From: Psychrobacter sp. FME13
GTDB taxonomy: Bacteria > Pseudomonadota > Gammaproteobacteria > Pseudomonadales > Moraxellaceae
Reading direction: 5' to 3'
Length of the DNA stretch: 36,985 nt
NCBI RefSeq assembly: GCF_014861395.1
Contig: NZ_RRYV01000022.1
Span: 1-36,985 of the forward strand
This document shows, one piece after another, positions 16,360-25,914 of this stretch. The number at the start of each line of letters is the position of its first letter. Positions within the stretch are counted from its first letter, which is position 1. A model generated the notes under the pieces. That model made no database searches and was not told where the DNA came from. It saw nothing but the letters and a program-made list of their open reading frames with translations. The position numbers and the translations under genes are program-made.

Positions 16360-17118
16360 TCATAAATCGCCTGAAAACTGATAGCGTTCACCCGCATGCC
16401 ACATCTTCACAAAGGTGACTACTTGACCTGCCGAGTAGGTTTGGCGGCACAATACCAGTGTTGGTGACTGCGAGGCAATTTGTAAAAAATCAGCAATGTC
16501 ATCAGGAGCAGCCAATGCTTGAATAGTATAACTGCCGCGCTCTAGTGGACTCTTAGCAATTAAGTAATCACTGGTATTGACGACGCTAAAATCTTGCTCA
16601 ATAAATTTTGGTACTTTATTGGCATCAACCCAACGCTCTTCAAACTGTATGGGCTGGCCGTCAGCAAAATGGATGATTTTGACCTCATATAGTACCGGTA
16701 TTTCTAGTGCTGGTGTTTCATTGAGCACCTTGCCCTCACGACCATTTGGTACGGCAATATCAAACTTATCACGCATCGCATCGTCTAGCATATCAGCCGT
16801 AATAGCACGCTTACTCACCACCTTTGCCTCATAATCACGATTGGCAGATTTTAAATCCTCAGCGATGTTGCGCACCTCGACAAACGTATGATTAAACTGC
16901 TGCTGTGCGACAAACGTCCCTGACCCCTGCCGACGCTCTAGTACCCGCTCCTCGCTCAGCTCTTTTAGCGCGCGGTTCACCGTCATGCGCGACACCCCAA
17001 ACTCCTCAGCCAGTGCCATTTCTGTCGAAATCGCGTTACCTGCTTGCCATTTACCCGAGTGTATATTGTCTAATATAGCGTTTTTTATGCGTTGATACGC
17101 CGGAATCGTCTTTGTCAT
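16360..17118 (-). CDS. hutC: HutC, GntR-family repressor of histidine utilisation
   Basis: HutC represses the hut genes and is released by urocanate. The 252-residue protein has a GntR winged helix at about residues 5-70 (AYQRIKNAILDNIHSGKW, FGVSRMTVNRALKELSEE, RRQGSGTFVA). A UTRA/HutC ligand domain follows, with LYEVKIIHFADGQPIQFEERWV. In-frame ATGs are at 17124 and 17118; the second is better spaced from the weak GAAAG and was chosen. It is divergent from hutU, and a perfect palindrome at 17289-17300 lies between them, consistent with autoregulation and control of the hut operon. Confidence 0.92.
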   Translation of the reverse strand: MTKTIPAYQRIKNAILDNIHSGKWQAGNAISTEMALAEEFGVSRMTVNRALKELSEERVLERRQGSGTFVAQQQFNHTFVEVRNIAEDLKSANRDYEAKVVSKRAITADMLDDAMRDKFDIAVPNGREGKVLNETPALEIPVLYEVKIIHFADGQPIQFEERWVDANKVPKFIEQDFSVVNTSDYLIAKSPLERGSYTIQALAAPDDIADFLQIASQSPTLVLCRQTYSAGQVVTFVKMWHAGERYQFSGDL

Positions 17119-17288
17119 GGCCATCTTTCACTGTTGTCTTTAATCCTAATAATGTCGACATAATATCATGAGACTGCAGCGCAATTCTCAATCGGAACCT
17201 ACCTACACAACATATTTTTCAGATCAATAACAAAAATAATTGCCTCACAAATAAAAAGTACTTGCATGAAAAAATAATCTTTGATAAT

Positions 17289-17300
17289 TTGTATATACAA
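17289..17300. promoter_or_regulatory. HutC-type operator in the hutC-hutU divergent promoter
   Basis: TTGTATATACAA is a perfect 12-bp palindrome with the TGTA-NN-TACA layout described for HutC sites in Pseudomonas. It lies just downstream of a possible hutU promoter, TTGCAT at 17262 and TAATTT at 17285 with 17-base spacing. Bound HutC would cover the start of the hutU transcript. No second copy of equal quality was found in the window. Confidence 0.75.
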
Positions 17301-17421
17301 CTTTACGACAGTATCAATAACCCAGCTCATATAGCAATTAGCCAAGTGTATTTATAGACTGAGCGTAAACCACTTATTTTCATTGCTCTAGCACCTTAAA
17401 ATATTTCACAAGGATTTGACC

Positions 17422-19131
17422 ATGACTACTGATAGCAATAGCAAAAAACCTACTCGCCGTGATGAGAGCCGCGAAATCGCCGCGCCCACTGGCAGTACCC
17501 TACATTGCAAAAGCTGGCTGACCGAAGCGCCCTATCGCATGCTGCAAAACAATCTGCATCCTGATGTGGCCGAAAACCCTAAAAGCCTAGTGGTGTACGG
17601 TGGTATTGGACGCGCAGCCCGCAACTGGGAAAGCTATGATCAAATTCTAGAGTCGCTAAAAGTGTTAGAAGACGATGAGACCTTATTGGTACAGTCAGGC
17701 AAACCAGTTGGCGTGTTTCAGACACATGAAAACGCACCGCGCGTATTGATTGCCAACTCTAACCTTGTACCACGCTGGGCCACGTGGGAGCACTTTAACG
17801 AGCTCGATCGCAAAGACTTGATGATGTATGGTCAAATGACAGCTGGTAGCTGGATCTATATTGGCACGCAAGGCATCGTGCAAGGTACATATGAGACCTT
17901 TGTAGAAGCAGGTCGTCAGCATTATGACGGTAGCTGGGCAGGACGTTGGATTTTGACCGCGGGTCTTGGCGGCATGGGCGGTGCGCAGCCATTAGCCGCG
18001 ACTTTTGCAGGTGCAACCTCACTGAACATCGAGTGTCAGCAATCTAGTATCGATTTCCGCTTGCGTACTGGTTATGTCGATAAGCAAGCTGATGACTTAG
18101 ACCATGCTTATGAGCTCATCAAACAGCATACCGACGCGGGTGAAGCGGTCTCTATTGCCCTACTTGGTAATGCAGCAGATATCTTGCCAGAGATGGTCAA
18201 GCGCGCCAATGCTGGCGGTATGAAGCCTGATCTAGTGACCGATCAAACCTCAGCGCATGACTTGATCAATGGCTATCTACCAAGTGGCTGGACAGTGGAA
18301 GCATGGAAAGCTGCGCAAGAAGATTCAGAGCAACATGCAGCATTAACCAAAGCCGCCGCTCAGTCTTGTGCCGTACACGTACAGGCGATGCTAGATTTAC
18401 AAGCGATGGACATTCCAACGACCGATTATGGTAATAATATCCGTCAGGTGGCTTTTGATGAAGGCGTTAAAGACGCTTTTAATTTCCCAGGTTTTGTCCC
18501 CGCTTATATTCGTCCGCTGTTCTGCCAAGGCAAAGGCCCCTTCCGCTGGGTGGCGCTGTCAGGTGATCCAGAAGATATCTATAAGACCGATCAAAAAATC
18601 AAAGAGCTGTTCCCTGAAAACACCCATATCCATCGCTGGTTAGATATGGCAAAAGAGCGCATTCAGTTTCAGGGTTTGCCTGCCCGTATCTGCTGGTTAG
18701 GATTGGGTGAGCGTGACAAAGCAGGTTTAGCCTTTAATGAAATGGTCAAAAACGGCGAGCTAAAAGGCCCTATTGTCATCGGTCGTGACCACTTGGATAC
18801 GGGTTCTGTTGCCAGCCCAAACCGCGAAACTGAAAGCATGAAAGATGGCTCAGATGCGGTATCTGACTGGGCATTATTGAATGGTATGCTCAATGTCGCA
18901 GGCGGTGCCACTTGGGTATCACTACATCATGGCGGCGGCGTTGGCATGGGCTACTCGCAGCACTCAGGTATGGTCATTGTCGCAGATGGCACTGATGCCG
19001 CTGCCAAACGCTTGGCACGAGTACTTGTCAACGATTGCAGCTCAGGGGTTATGCGTCATGCCGATGCAGGCTATGAGCTGGCGATCAAAACAGCCAAAGA
19101 CTATGGTCTAAATTTGCCGATGGTTAAGTAG
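17422..19131 (+). CDS. hutU: Urocanate hydratase
   Basis: HutU hydrates urocanate to imidazolonepropionate using a tightly bound NAD as electrophile. The 569-residue protein is close to the usual 555-565. It contains [17 protein letters not shown], the NAD-binding [21 protein letters not shown] and the active-site Cys at about 424 in [14 protein letters not shown]. The C-terminal [23 protein letters not shown] is the family signature. The frame is open to a TTG at 17416, but the ATG at 17422 lies at the proper distance from AAGGA and is the start. First gene of the hut operon and divergent from hutC. Confidence 0.97.
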   Translation: MTTDSNSKKPTRRDESREIAAPTGSTLHCKSWLTEAPYRMLQNNLHPDVAENPKSLVVYGGIGRAARNWESYDQILESLKVLEDDETLLVQSGKPVGVFQTHENAPRVLIANSNLVPRWATWEHFNELDRKDLMMYGQMTAGSWIYIGTQGIVQGTYETFVEAGRQHYDGSWAGRWILTAGLGGMGGAQPLAATFAGATSLNIECQQSSIDFRLRTGYVDKQADDLDHAYELIKQHTDAGEAVSIALLGNAADILPEMVKRANAGGMKPDLVTDQTSAHDLINGYLPSGWTVEAWKAAQEDSEQHAALTKAAAQSCAVHVQAMLDLQAMDIPTTDYGNNIRQVAFDEGVKDAFNFPGFVPAYIRPLFCQGKGPFRWVALSGDPEDIYKTDQKIKELFPENTHIHRWLDMAKERIQFQGLPARICWLGLGERDKAGLAFNEMVKNGELKGPIVIGRDHLDTGSVASPNRETESMKDGSDAVSDWALLNGMLNVAGGATWVSLHHGGGVGMGYSQHSGMVIVADGTDAAAKRLARVLVNDCSSGVMRHADAGYELAIKTAKDYGLNLPMVK

Positions 19132-19140
19132 CATACCCTT

Positions 19141-19173
19141 TATCCTTATAAGTGATTACTTGACATAAGGATA
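19141..19173 (+). repeat. Inverted repeat between hutU and the GATE-domain gene
   Basis: The arms TATCCTTAT (19141-19149) and ATAAGGATA (19165-19173) are perfectly complementary, with a 15-base loop and no T-run. It lies ten bases after the hutU stop codon and could slow mRNA decay or modulate expression of downstream genes. A terminator role is unlikely. Confidence 0.5.
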
Positions 19174-19201
19174 TCATCGACATTTTATCAAGGAGGATAA
19201 T

Positions 19202-20563
19202 ATGATTGAGCAAAATACGACACTAAATCTCAAGGATGCAGCAGCGACACCAACTGAAGCACTACTGTCTAAACCTATAGCGTTACTGCAATTGATAGTC
19301 TTTAGTGCTATCGGTTTGGTCATGTTCTTTGTGCCATTTACCATTGGTGAGAAAAGCACGATTTTGTTCGATCATGGGGCAACTTATCTGGTCAATCAGC
19401 AGCATACATTGTCTGTGATGTTATTATTTTTATTGATGATCTTTGGGGTAAGCAAGCCATTTATAGACGGCTCATGGCGTAAAAATATCACCCACATGAT
19501 TATGACTGCTTTTAAAATCATTGGTCTGATACTGGCAGTAATGTATGTGGCTGACGTAGCGCCTGCCTTTATGATGGAAAAGGACATGCTGCCGTTTTTG
19601 TTTGAAAAACTGGCATTACCAGTCGGTATGATTGTACCGCTTGGGGCATTAATTTTAGCATTTTTGGTGGGTTTTGGTTTGCTCGAGATGGTCGGTGTGC
19701 TCATGCAGCCGATCATGAAACCTATCTGGAAAACCCCAGGTTCATCAGCGATTGATGCTGTCGCATCCTTTGTTGGTAGCTACTCTATCGGGCTGCTCAT
19801 TACTAATCGCGTGTATTTGCAAAAGCAATATTCAGCGCGCGAAGCCATTATCATTGCGACTGGATTTTCGACCGTATCAGCGGCATTTATGGTCATTGTT
19901 GCCAAAACGCTTGGTCTGATGGAGTTTTGGAACCTGTTTTTTTGGTCTACGCTAGTGATTACCTTTATCGTTACTGCGATTACTGCTCGTATTCCACCCA
20001 TTAGCCTTGTAGATGATAGCGTTGAACGTCCCGCTTTAGACCATAAAAGTGGTACACGTTTGGCGGCAGCATTTGATTTGGGTTTGTCCACTTCGCGCCG
20101 TGCCACTGACCTAAAACAAATCTTATGGTCTAACTTTCGCGATGGGCTGACAATGGCAGCGGCGATTGTGCCTTCTATCATCGCGGTTGGCTTGACAGGA
20201 TTGATATTAGCAAAGTATACGCCTGTATTCGATGCTTTAGGCTTGCTTCTTTATCCATTTACATGGCTTAGCGGCTTACCAGAGCCTCTGGTTGCCGCCA
20301 AAGGTATGTCAGCGGGATTGGCTGAAATGTTCTTGCCAGCACTGCTCCTCAGTGAGGCTGATATACTGACTCGCTATGTTGCAGGGGTCATCTCTATTAG
20401 CAGCGTGTTGTTTTTCTCTGCCATGATTCCTTGTGTGCTTGCCACTGAAATACCATTATCTGTCGGCAAAATGGTCATTATCTGGTTTGAGCGTGTGGTA
20501 CTCAGTATTTTATTGGCTGCGGCATTCGGACATCTAGCCATGTACTTCAACTGGATTGGCTAA
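19202..20563 (+). CDS. YjiH-type membrane protein with nucleoside-recognition (GATE) domain
   Basis: This 453-residue inner-membrane protein has ten or more hydrophobic segments. The segment GGSSAIDAVASFVGSYSIG-type (here SSAIDAVASFVGSYSIGLLI) and the following TGFSTVSAAFMVIVAKTLG are the GATE or nucleoside-recognition domain, as in YjiH. A second half-repeat appears near AKGMSAGLAEMFLPALLL. A very strong AAGGAGG ribosome binding site precedes the ATG. Between hutU and hutH, it is the only membrane protein inside the hut operon, and no HutT-type histidine permease is present. I infer a role in histidine or urocanate uptake. This is not established for the family. Confidence 0.75.
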   Translation: MIEQNTTLNLKDAAATPTEALLSKPIALLQLIVFSAIGLVMFFVPFTIGEKSTILFDHGATYLVNQQHTLSVMLLFLLMIFGVSKPFIDGSWRKNITHMIMTAFKIIGLILAVMYVADVAPAFMMEKDMLPFLFEKLALPVGMIVPLGALILAFLVGFGLLEMVGVLMQPIMKPIWKTPGSSAIDAVASFVGSYSIGLLITNRVYLQKQYSAREAIIIATGFSTVSAAFMVIVAKTLGLMEFWNLFFWSTLVITFIVTAITARIPPISLVDDSVERPALDHKSGTRLAAAFDLGLSTSRRATDLKQILWSNFRDGLTMAAAIVPSIIAVGLTGLILAKYTPVFDALGLLLYPFTWLSGLPEPLVAAKGMSAGLAEMFLPALLLSEADILTRYVAGVISISSVLFFSAMIPCVLATEIPLSVGKMVIIWFERVVLSILLAAAFGHLAMYFNWIG

Positions 20564-20682
20564 AAAAACAAATTTAATAACAAGTATTATGTTAACTAAA
20601 AACATTTAAAAAACGTCATTTCAACAAAGACATGAATCAAAAATAATATAACCCATATGTCTTACAATACTAGGATCACCCT

Positions 20683-22245
20683 ATGAACGATATCAAAAAA
20701 TTAACGCTACACCCTCGCCAGCTTAGCTTTAAGATGCTACGTGATATCTATGAGCAACCTGTCATATTGACATTACCTGAGAGTGCTTATAAAGCTATCG
20801 ATGCCTCACACGAAGATGTGCGTACGATTATTGCTCGAGACAAAAGCGCTTATGGAATCAATACTGGTTTTGGCTTGTTAGCAAAGACGCGTATCAGTGA
20901 TGATCAGCTTGAGCTACTTCAGCGCAATTTGATCGTTTCTCACTCAGTGGGTACTGGTGGAGCGTTACCAGACAGCGTCGTGCGACTGATTATGGTGATG
21001 AAAGTTGCCAGTTTGGCTCAAGGTGTCTCTGGTGTGCGTCGCGAGGTAGTAGATAGTCTACTGGCCTTAATCAATAATCAAATCACGCCAAATATTCCGG
21101 CAAAAGGGTCTGTTGGTGCTTCTGGTGATTTAGCGCCTTTATCACACATGACACTTGCAATGATGGGTGAAGGTGACGTGTTTGTCGCTGGCGAAAAAGT
21201 GCCTGCAGCAGAAGCTCTAGCTCAACATGGACTTGAGCCAATTACCCTAGCAGCCAAAGAAGGCCTCGCGCTTATCAATGGTACGCAAGTTTCAACCGCG
21301 CTAGCATTACGGGGTTATTTCTTAGCGCGTGATTTGCTTGAGACCGCCACCATCGTCGGCTCACTGTCGATTGATGCTGCCAAAGGATCGGACTCACCAT
21401 TTGATGCGCGTATTCACGAAGTACGTGGCCATCATGGTCAAATTGAAATCGCCAAAGCACATCGTCAACTGATCAAAGGCAGTGCCATTCGTGCCTCACA
21501 TGATGGCGAGCAAGACGATAGAGTTCAAGACCCTTACTGCTTGCGTTGTCAGCCGCAAGTCATGGGTGCCTGTCTTGATATCATCAATCAAGCAGGTAAA
21601 ACGCTACTAATCGAATCCAATGCCGTCACTGACAATCCGCTAATTTTTAATAACGAAGATGGCCCAGTGGCTATATCAGGTGGTAACTTCCATGCTGAGC
21701 CAGTCGCTTTTGCCGCTGATATTTTAGCCTTGGCAATTGCCGAGATTGGTTCTATGTCTGAGCGCCGTGTGGCCTTACTTATCGATGCGACGCTGTCAGG
21801 TGGTCTGCCGCCATTCTTGGTTGATAACGCTGGGGTCAACTCAGGCTTTATGATCGCCCATGTGACAGCAGCGGCACTGGCTTCAGAAAACAAATCTATC
21901 GCCCATCCGGGTAGCGTCGATAGCATCCCAACCTCTGCCAACCAAGAAGATCATGTCTCCATGGCGACCTATTGCGCACGCCGCTTATACGAGATGGCGC
22001 AAAATACTGCCACCATTATCGGTATTGAGCTATTGGCTGCCGGTCAAGGGATTGATTTTCATCGCGGATTAGAGACATCAGAGCCGTTGACTGTGGCGCA
22101 TCAGAAACTGCGCGAGAAAGTGACTTTCTATGATAAAGACCGCTACCTAGCGCCTGATATCGAAGCGGCCAAGCAATTGGTATTAGACGGTACGCTTGCT
22201 GAGCACTGGCAGTCATTACGTAGCAACTGGTACGAGTCTAAATAA
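20683..22245 (+). CDS. hutH: Histidine ammonia-lyase
   Basis: HutH removes ammonia from L-histidine to give urocanate, the first Hut step and source of the HutC inducer. The 520-residue protein contains the [15 protein letters not shown] block in which Ala146-Ser147-Gly148 cyclise to the MIO electrophile. [10 protein letters not shown] (57-66), [18 protein letters not shown] and [11 protein letters not shown] motifs complete the active site. AGGATC precedes the ATG. It follows the GATE gene by 119 bases and precedes hutG by 27. The gene order hutU-transporter-hutH-hutG-hutI is compact and on one strand. Confidence 0.97.
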   Translation: MNDIKKLTLHPRQLSFKMLRDIYEQPVILTLPESAYKAIDASHEDVRTIIARDKSAYGINTGFGLLAKTRISDDQLELLQRNLIVSHSVGTGGALPDSVVRLIMVMKVASLAQGVSGVRREVVDSLLALINNQITPNIPAKGSVGASGDLAPLSHMTLAMMGEGDVFVAGEKVPAAEALAQHGLEPITLAAKEGLALINGTQVSTALALRGYFLARDLLETATIVGSLSIDAAKGSDSPFDARIHEVRGHHGQIEIAKAHRQLIKGSAIRASHDGEQDDRVQDPYCLRCQPQVMGACLDIINQAGKTLLIESNAVTDNPLIFNNEDGPVAISGGNFHAEPVAFAADILALAIAEIGSMSERRVALLIDATLSGGLPPFLVDNAGVNSGFMIAHVTAAALASENKSIAHPGSVDSIPTSANQEDHVSMATYCARRLYEMAQNTATIIGIELLAAGQGIDFHRGLETSEPLTVAHQKLREKVTFYDKDRYLAPDIEAAKQLVLDGTLAEHWQSLRSNWYESK

Positions 22246-22272
22246 GCGTTAGATAATAGAAGGGAATGAGCA

Positions 22273-23307
22273 ATGGCCATTACGAAAATTAGCACAACCG
22301 TGAGTCACACAGCGGCTGACATGATGCTGTGGACTGGCCGTGCAGAGCCATTTGAGACGGCACGTGCCCGCTACTGGTATCAGCTCGTCCAGCCTTACGA
22401 GGATCAAAATATTGGGCTAATCGGCTTTGCATGTGATCAAGGGGTTAGGCGCAATCAAGGCCGCGTGGGTGCGCGAGCTGCCCCGCCGCTGATTCGCCGA
22501 GCGTTTGCGACGCTGCCAGTGATTGCGTCGTTGCAGACACGCTATGACAATCAACTGGCAACATTGCTAGGTGATGCAGGCGATATCTATTGTCATGACG
22601 ATGATGACTTTGCTGCGCACACTCTTGAGCAAGCTCAGCTCGAATATGCGGATAAGGTGAGCGCTATCGTCAAACAAGGCGGCTTGCCCATTGGACTTGG
22701 TGGTGGTCATGCCATTGCGTACGGTAGCTTTTTAGGATTATGGCAGGCATTAAAAAACACAAACGATACCACTACCGCACCGACCATCGGCATTATTAAT
22801 TTTGATGCGCATCTTGATATTCGTCAGTCGGATGTGGCGACCTCTGGTACACCTTTTCGGCAAATTGCTGAGCATTTATCAGCACATGAGCAGCCTTTTC
22901 ACTATTGCTGTATTGGCGTCAGTCGGTTCTCTAACACGGCAGCGCTGTTTGACCGCGCTGAACAATTGGGTGTACAAGTCATTAGCGACGAGGACTGTCA
23001 GCAGCAGCCTTGGCAGGTACTTGCCGATCAGGTTATAAGCTTTATCAATCAGGTTGATGTGGTTTATCTAACCATTGATATGGATTGCTTGCCTGCCAGT
23101 GTTGTGCCCGGTGTGAGTGCCCCAGCAGCTTACGGTATTGAGCTTGGGTTTGTTGAGCGCATGGTAAAAACCATCATGGCTACAGGCAAAGTAAAAATGA
23201 CCGACATTGCCGAGATTAATCCTAATTTTGATATTGATGGGCGCAGCTGCAAGGTCGCTGCTCGACTACTGGCAACTATGGTAGAGCAGCATTTACTAGT
23301 CATCTAG
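22273..23307 (+). CDS. hutG: Formimidoylglutamase
   Basis: HutG hydrolyses N-formimidoyl-L-glutamate to glutamate and formamide. This identifies the four-enzyme Hut route rather than the HutF/N-formylglutamate route. The 344-residue ureohydrolase has the binuclear Mn motifs GGGHAIAYG, NFDAHLDIR and TIDMDCLPASVVPGVSAPAAYG, and the family N-terminus WTGRAEP-FETARARYW. AAGGGAATGAG precedes the ATG. It is cotranscribed with hutH and hutI. Confidence 0.95.
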   Translation: MAITKISTTVSHTAADMMLWTGRAEPFETARARYWYQLVQPYEDQNIGLIGFACDQGVRRNQGRVGARAAPPLIRRAFATLPVIASLQTRYDNQLATLLGDAGDIYCHDDDDFAAHTLEQAQLEYADKVSAIVKQGGLPIGLGGGHAIAYGSFLGLWQALKNTNDTTTAPTIGIINFDAHLDIRQSDVATSGTPFRQIAEHLSAHEQPFHYCCIGVSRFSNTAALFDRAEQLGVQVISDEDCQQQPWQVLADQVISFINQVDVVYLTIDMDCLPASVVPGVSAPAAYGIELGFVERMVKTIMATGKVKMTDIAEINPNFDIDGRSCKVAARLLATMVEQHLLVI

Positions 23308-23424
23308 GTTTATTGTCCAAGCTCATCGTCTAGGTTCGTTGATTAAATTCATTGCTTAGCTTAGCTTTGCCCTCTCATCCCGACCAATAGACACCACTGG
23401 CGTCCAAACAATAAGGAGCACATT

Positions 23425-24735
23425 ATGAATGATTTCAACAATACGACAGCAACCATATTCGATGATGCCACCATGGCATCGTTTCATCAAATTATCATCA
23501 ATGCCAATCTTGCCACGTTTTCTGCCCATTACGGTTTTAATAGCAGTGACCATGTACCTTATGGACAACTGGAAGATGCTGCCATCGGTATTATTGATGA
23601 CAAAATTGCGTGGATTGGCTCTAATAAACAAATAGCAGAGCACCTGTCACATTACTCAGCAGAGCAAATCAAAAATGCTCATGGCGGCTGGGTAACCCCC
23701 GGATTTATCGACTGCCATACCCATATCGTTTATGGTGGCAACCGCAGCAATGAGTTCGAGGCGCGCTTGCAAGGCGCTAGTTATCAAGACATTGCTGCAC
23801 AAGGTGGCGGCATTGTCTCAACCGTTAGTGCAACCCGCGCCGCTAGTGTTGAGTCGTTGTTTGCACAAAGTGAAAAGCGCCTACTCGCACTCATAAAAGA
23901 AGGCGTGACCAGTATCGAAATCAAATCGGGCTACGGCTTAGATTTAGACACTGAGCGCAAAATGCTCATGGTTGCTCGCCAGCTTGGTGACAAACACAAT
24001 ATACATGTGAGCACAACGTATTTAGCGGCACATGCCCTACCACCTGAATACAAGTCTCACATGCAGGACCGCTCGGATGAATACATCGAGCAAGTGTGCG
24101 AGTGGCTACCTATTTTGCATTCAGAGGGTTTGATCGATGCGGTCGATGGCTTCTGTGAAAACATCGCCTTTAATACTGAGCAAATCAGACGCGTTTTTGA
24201 AGTGGCACGCTCATTAAATGTACCAGTCAAACTGCACTCTGAGCAATTATCTGACATAGGTGGTAGTGCCTTGGTTGCTGAGTATCAAGGGTTATCCAGC
24301 GACCATCTAGAGCATTTATCAGAAGATGATATCAAAAAAATGGCTGCCAGCAATACCGTAGCTGTGATACTACCTGGGGCGTTTTATACATTACGTGACA
24401 CCAAATTGCCACCGATTGAGGCGCTACGCAAACATCAGGTGCCAATGGCGCTTTCTACCGACTGTAACCCTGGCACTTCACCGCTCACCTCGCTTTTGTT
24501 AACGATGAACATGGGCTGCACGCTATTTTACTTAACCACTGAAGAGGTTTTGGCAGGAATTACTGTTCACGCAGCACAAGCATTGGGGCTATCTAATAAA
24601 GGTAAAATAGAGGTCAGCTGTGATGCAGATTTGGCACTATGGGATATTGCCCGTCCTGCCGATTTGGCTTATCAGATGGGGCTAAACCCTATCCAATGCA
24701 CTATGGTTCAAGGTAAGTGGCGCAAGACGGTGTAA
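23425..24735 (+). CDS. hutI: Imidazolonepropionase
   Basis: HutI opens the ring of imidazolone-5-propionate to give formimidoylglutamate for HutG. The 436-residue amidohydrolase has the metal-binding HTH at 98-100 (CHTHIVYGGNR), GVTSIEIKSGYGL, the metal His in VKLHSEQLSD and STDCNPGTSPLTSLL with the catalytic Asp. The N-terminus is about 20 residues longer than usual. AAGGAG precedes the ATG at 23425, which supports this start. A 117-base gap separates it from hutG. It is the last gene before a strong terminator. Confidence 0.96.
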   Translation: MNDFNNTTATIFDDATMASFHQIIINANLATFSAHYGFNSSDHVPYGQLEDAAIGIIDDKIAWIGSNKQIAEHLSHYSAEQIKNAHGGWVTPGFIDCHTHIVYGGNRSNEFEARLQGASYQDIAAQGGGIVSTVSATRAASVESLFAQSEKRLLALIKEGVTSIEIKSGYGLDLDTERKMLMVARQLGDKHNIHVSTTYLAAHALPPEYKSHMQDRSDEYIEQVCEWLPILHSEGLIDAVDGFCENIAFNTEQIRRVFEVARSLNVPVKLHSEQLSDIGGSALVAEYQGLSSDHLEHLSEDDIKKMAASNTVAVILPGAFYTLRDTKLPPIEALRKHQVPMALSTDCNPGTSPLTSLLLTMNMGCTLFYLTTEEVLAGITVHAAQALGLSNKGKIEVSCDADLALWDIARPADLAYQMGLNPIQCTMVQGKWRKTV

Positions 24736-24763
24736 CCTTTCTACCTTTACCTATCACCATTAA

Positions 24764-24800
24764 AAAAGCCACTAGCTAGTATGTTCATCTGGTGGCTTTT
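24764..24800 (+). terminator. Rho-independent terminator of the hut operon
   Basis: The arms AAAAGCCACTAG (24764-24775) and CTGGTGGCTTTT (24789-24800) pair over twelve bases with one G-U. It lies about 30 bases after the hutI stop codon. Confidence 0.9.
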
Positions 24801-24828
24801 AATTTATCTGGTTTGGATATTTCTACTA

Positions 24829-24998
24829 GGCCATGTCTTTATTTCAAAAATGGTGATAAAAATGAGATAAATTGCCGTCAAACAAGAAAAATAATGCAGA
24901 TAATATCGCGATATTAACCCGCTATTTGACGATGTTTGGCAAGATTTAGCTATTTTTAGCCCATGTAGATGACTATCGGGTGAATTGAAGACATGCTC
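24829..24998. mobile_element. 170-bp MITE, copy 3 (between hutI and the PepSY gene)
   Basis: The ends GGCCATGTCTTTATTTC and GAATTGAAGACATGCTC are imperfect inverted repeats flanked by TA at 24827-24828 and 24999-25000. The interior is close to copy 1, including TGGTGATAAAAAT and TTTGGCAAGATTTAG. The core AATATCGCGATATT (24902-24915) is a perfect palindrome and starts 73 bases from the left end, as in the other copies. The right target TA plus the first element base spell the TAG stop of the PepSY gene. Confidence 0.9.
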
Positions 24999-25579
24999 TA
25001 GCGCTTATATTTGTTGGCAAACGTCTCACCTGTATTGGCATCCACATTGATACCAACGATCTCATCGCCTTTCAGCAAGTCAACTTTGTAATACAAAGGG
25101 TGAGCATCATAGTCGCGATCTGCTTCAAACTCGACTTCTAATGTCATACCGCCTATTTTTTTCTCAGCGATACCTATCGCACTCATAATATTTACTTTCG
25201 TACGATGCTGTACGTTGTAGTCGTTAATATCGTCGCGATCTAATCGCTCAGTCTCAGTCCCAATGACTGCTCCCGTCATTGCATCCACTACTACTTCATA
25301 ACTATCGCTAGCCGTGCTAAATTCTATTTCATATATGCCATTTTCTGTATCATCATCATCTTCGTCATAATCAGCCCCGATTAGCATACCGGATGCCTGT
25401 GCGGTTGCGATAGTAATCGCTTGCTTTAAACCAATCTTGGTCGCTTGTGCTGCTTTTACCTCAGTAGACAGACTGGTTTGAGCCGCCATTACAGTCGTGC
25501 TCATGACACCTGTAGTTAGGGCGAATGCTAGGCCAGCACCTAAAGTGGTCAATTGTATTTTTTTAGACAGTTTATTCAT
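24998..25579 (-). CDS. Exported PepSY-domain protein
   Basis: This 193-residue protein has a Sec signal peptide (about 1-33, ending VMAAQ) and two PepSY repeats. The first has GIYEIEFSTASDSYEVVVDAMTGAV and the second PLYYKVDLLKGDEIVGINVDANTGE. An acidic DEDDDD patch lies before the first. PepSY domains bind or inhibit proteases in the cell envelope, and no protease is nearby. The frame extends 8 codons upstream to 25603, but the ATG at 25579 follows AAAGGAAATAAG and starts a normal signal peptide. The C-terminus lies at the edge of a MITE. Confidence 0.85.
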   Translation of the reverse strand: MNKLSKKIQLTTLGAGLAFALTTGVMSTTVMAAQTSLSTEVKAAQATKIGLKQAITIATAQASGMLIGADYDEDDDDTENGIYEIEFSTASDSYEVVVDAMTGAVIGTETERLDRDDINDYNVQHRTKVNIMSAIGIAEKKIGGMTLEVEFEADRDYDAHPLYYKVDLLKGDEIVGINVDANTGETFANKYKR

Positions 25580-25914
25580 TAACTTATTTCCTTTACTTAT
25601 CACTTACTTTTATAAGCCATTTTTATAGTGTACTGCTATAACCCAATGAAATAATCTCTTTTCATTATCGATAGCGTTTAATGCCATTAGCTATACACTT
25701 ATGTTAACGAGATTTTCTACTTGCTATAGGATGAAAAAGTATCAAAGTGTAATCACACTGTTTGAATAACCAATCTAAATATAGTACTGATACAAGTATC
25801 TATGTTCGATGAGCAGGCGTATGGTGTCGATAAAAAAATACTGCATTTATCGTCTTAGGATAAATGCAGTATGGATGTTCTCAACACTTACGTGGAGCAA
25901 TAGACTAGAGAGTC
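25580..25914. other. Spacer between the PepSY gene and gdhA
   Basis: These 335 bases hold the PepSY promoter region and, near the right end, the gdhA terminator annotated separately. No other structure or coding sequence was seen. Confidence 0.5.
25831..25872 (-). terminator. Rho-independent terminator of gdhA
   Basis: The arms ATACTGCATTTATC (25838-25851) and GATAAATGCAGTAT (25859-25872) are perfectly complementary with a seven-base loop. Read on the minus strand, seven T follow (25832-25838). It lies about 40 bases beyond the gdhA stop codon. Confidence 0.9.
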
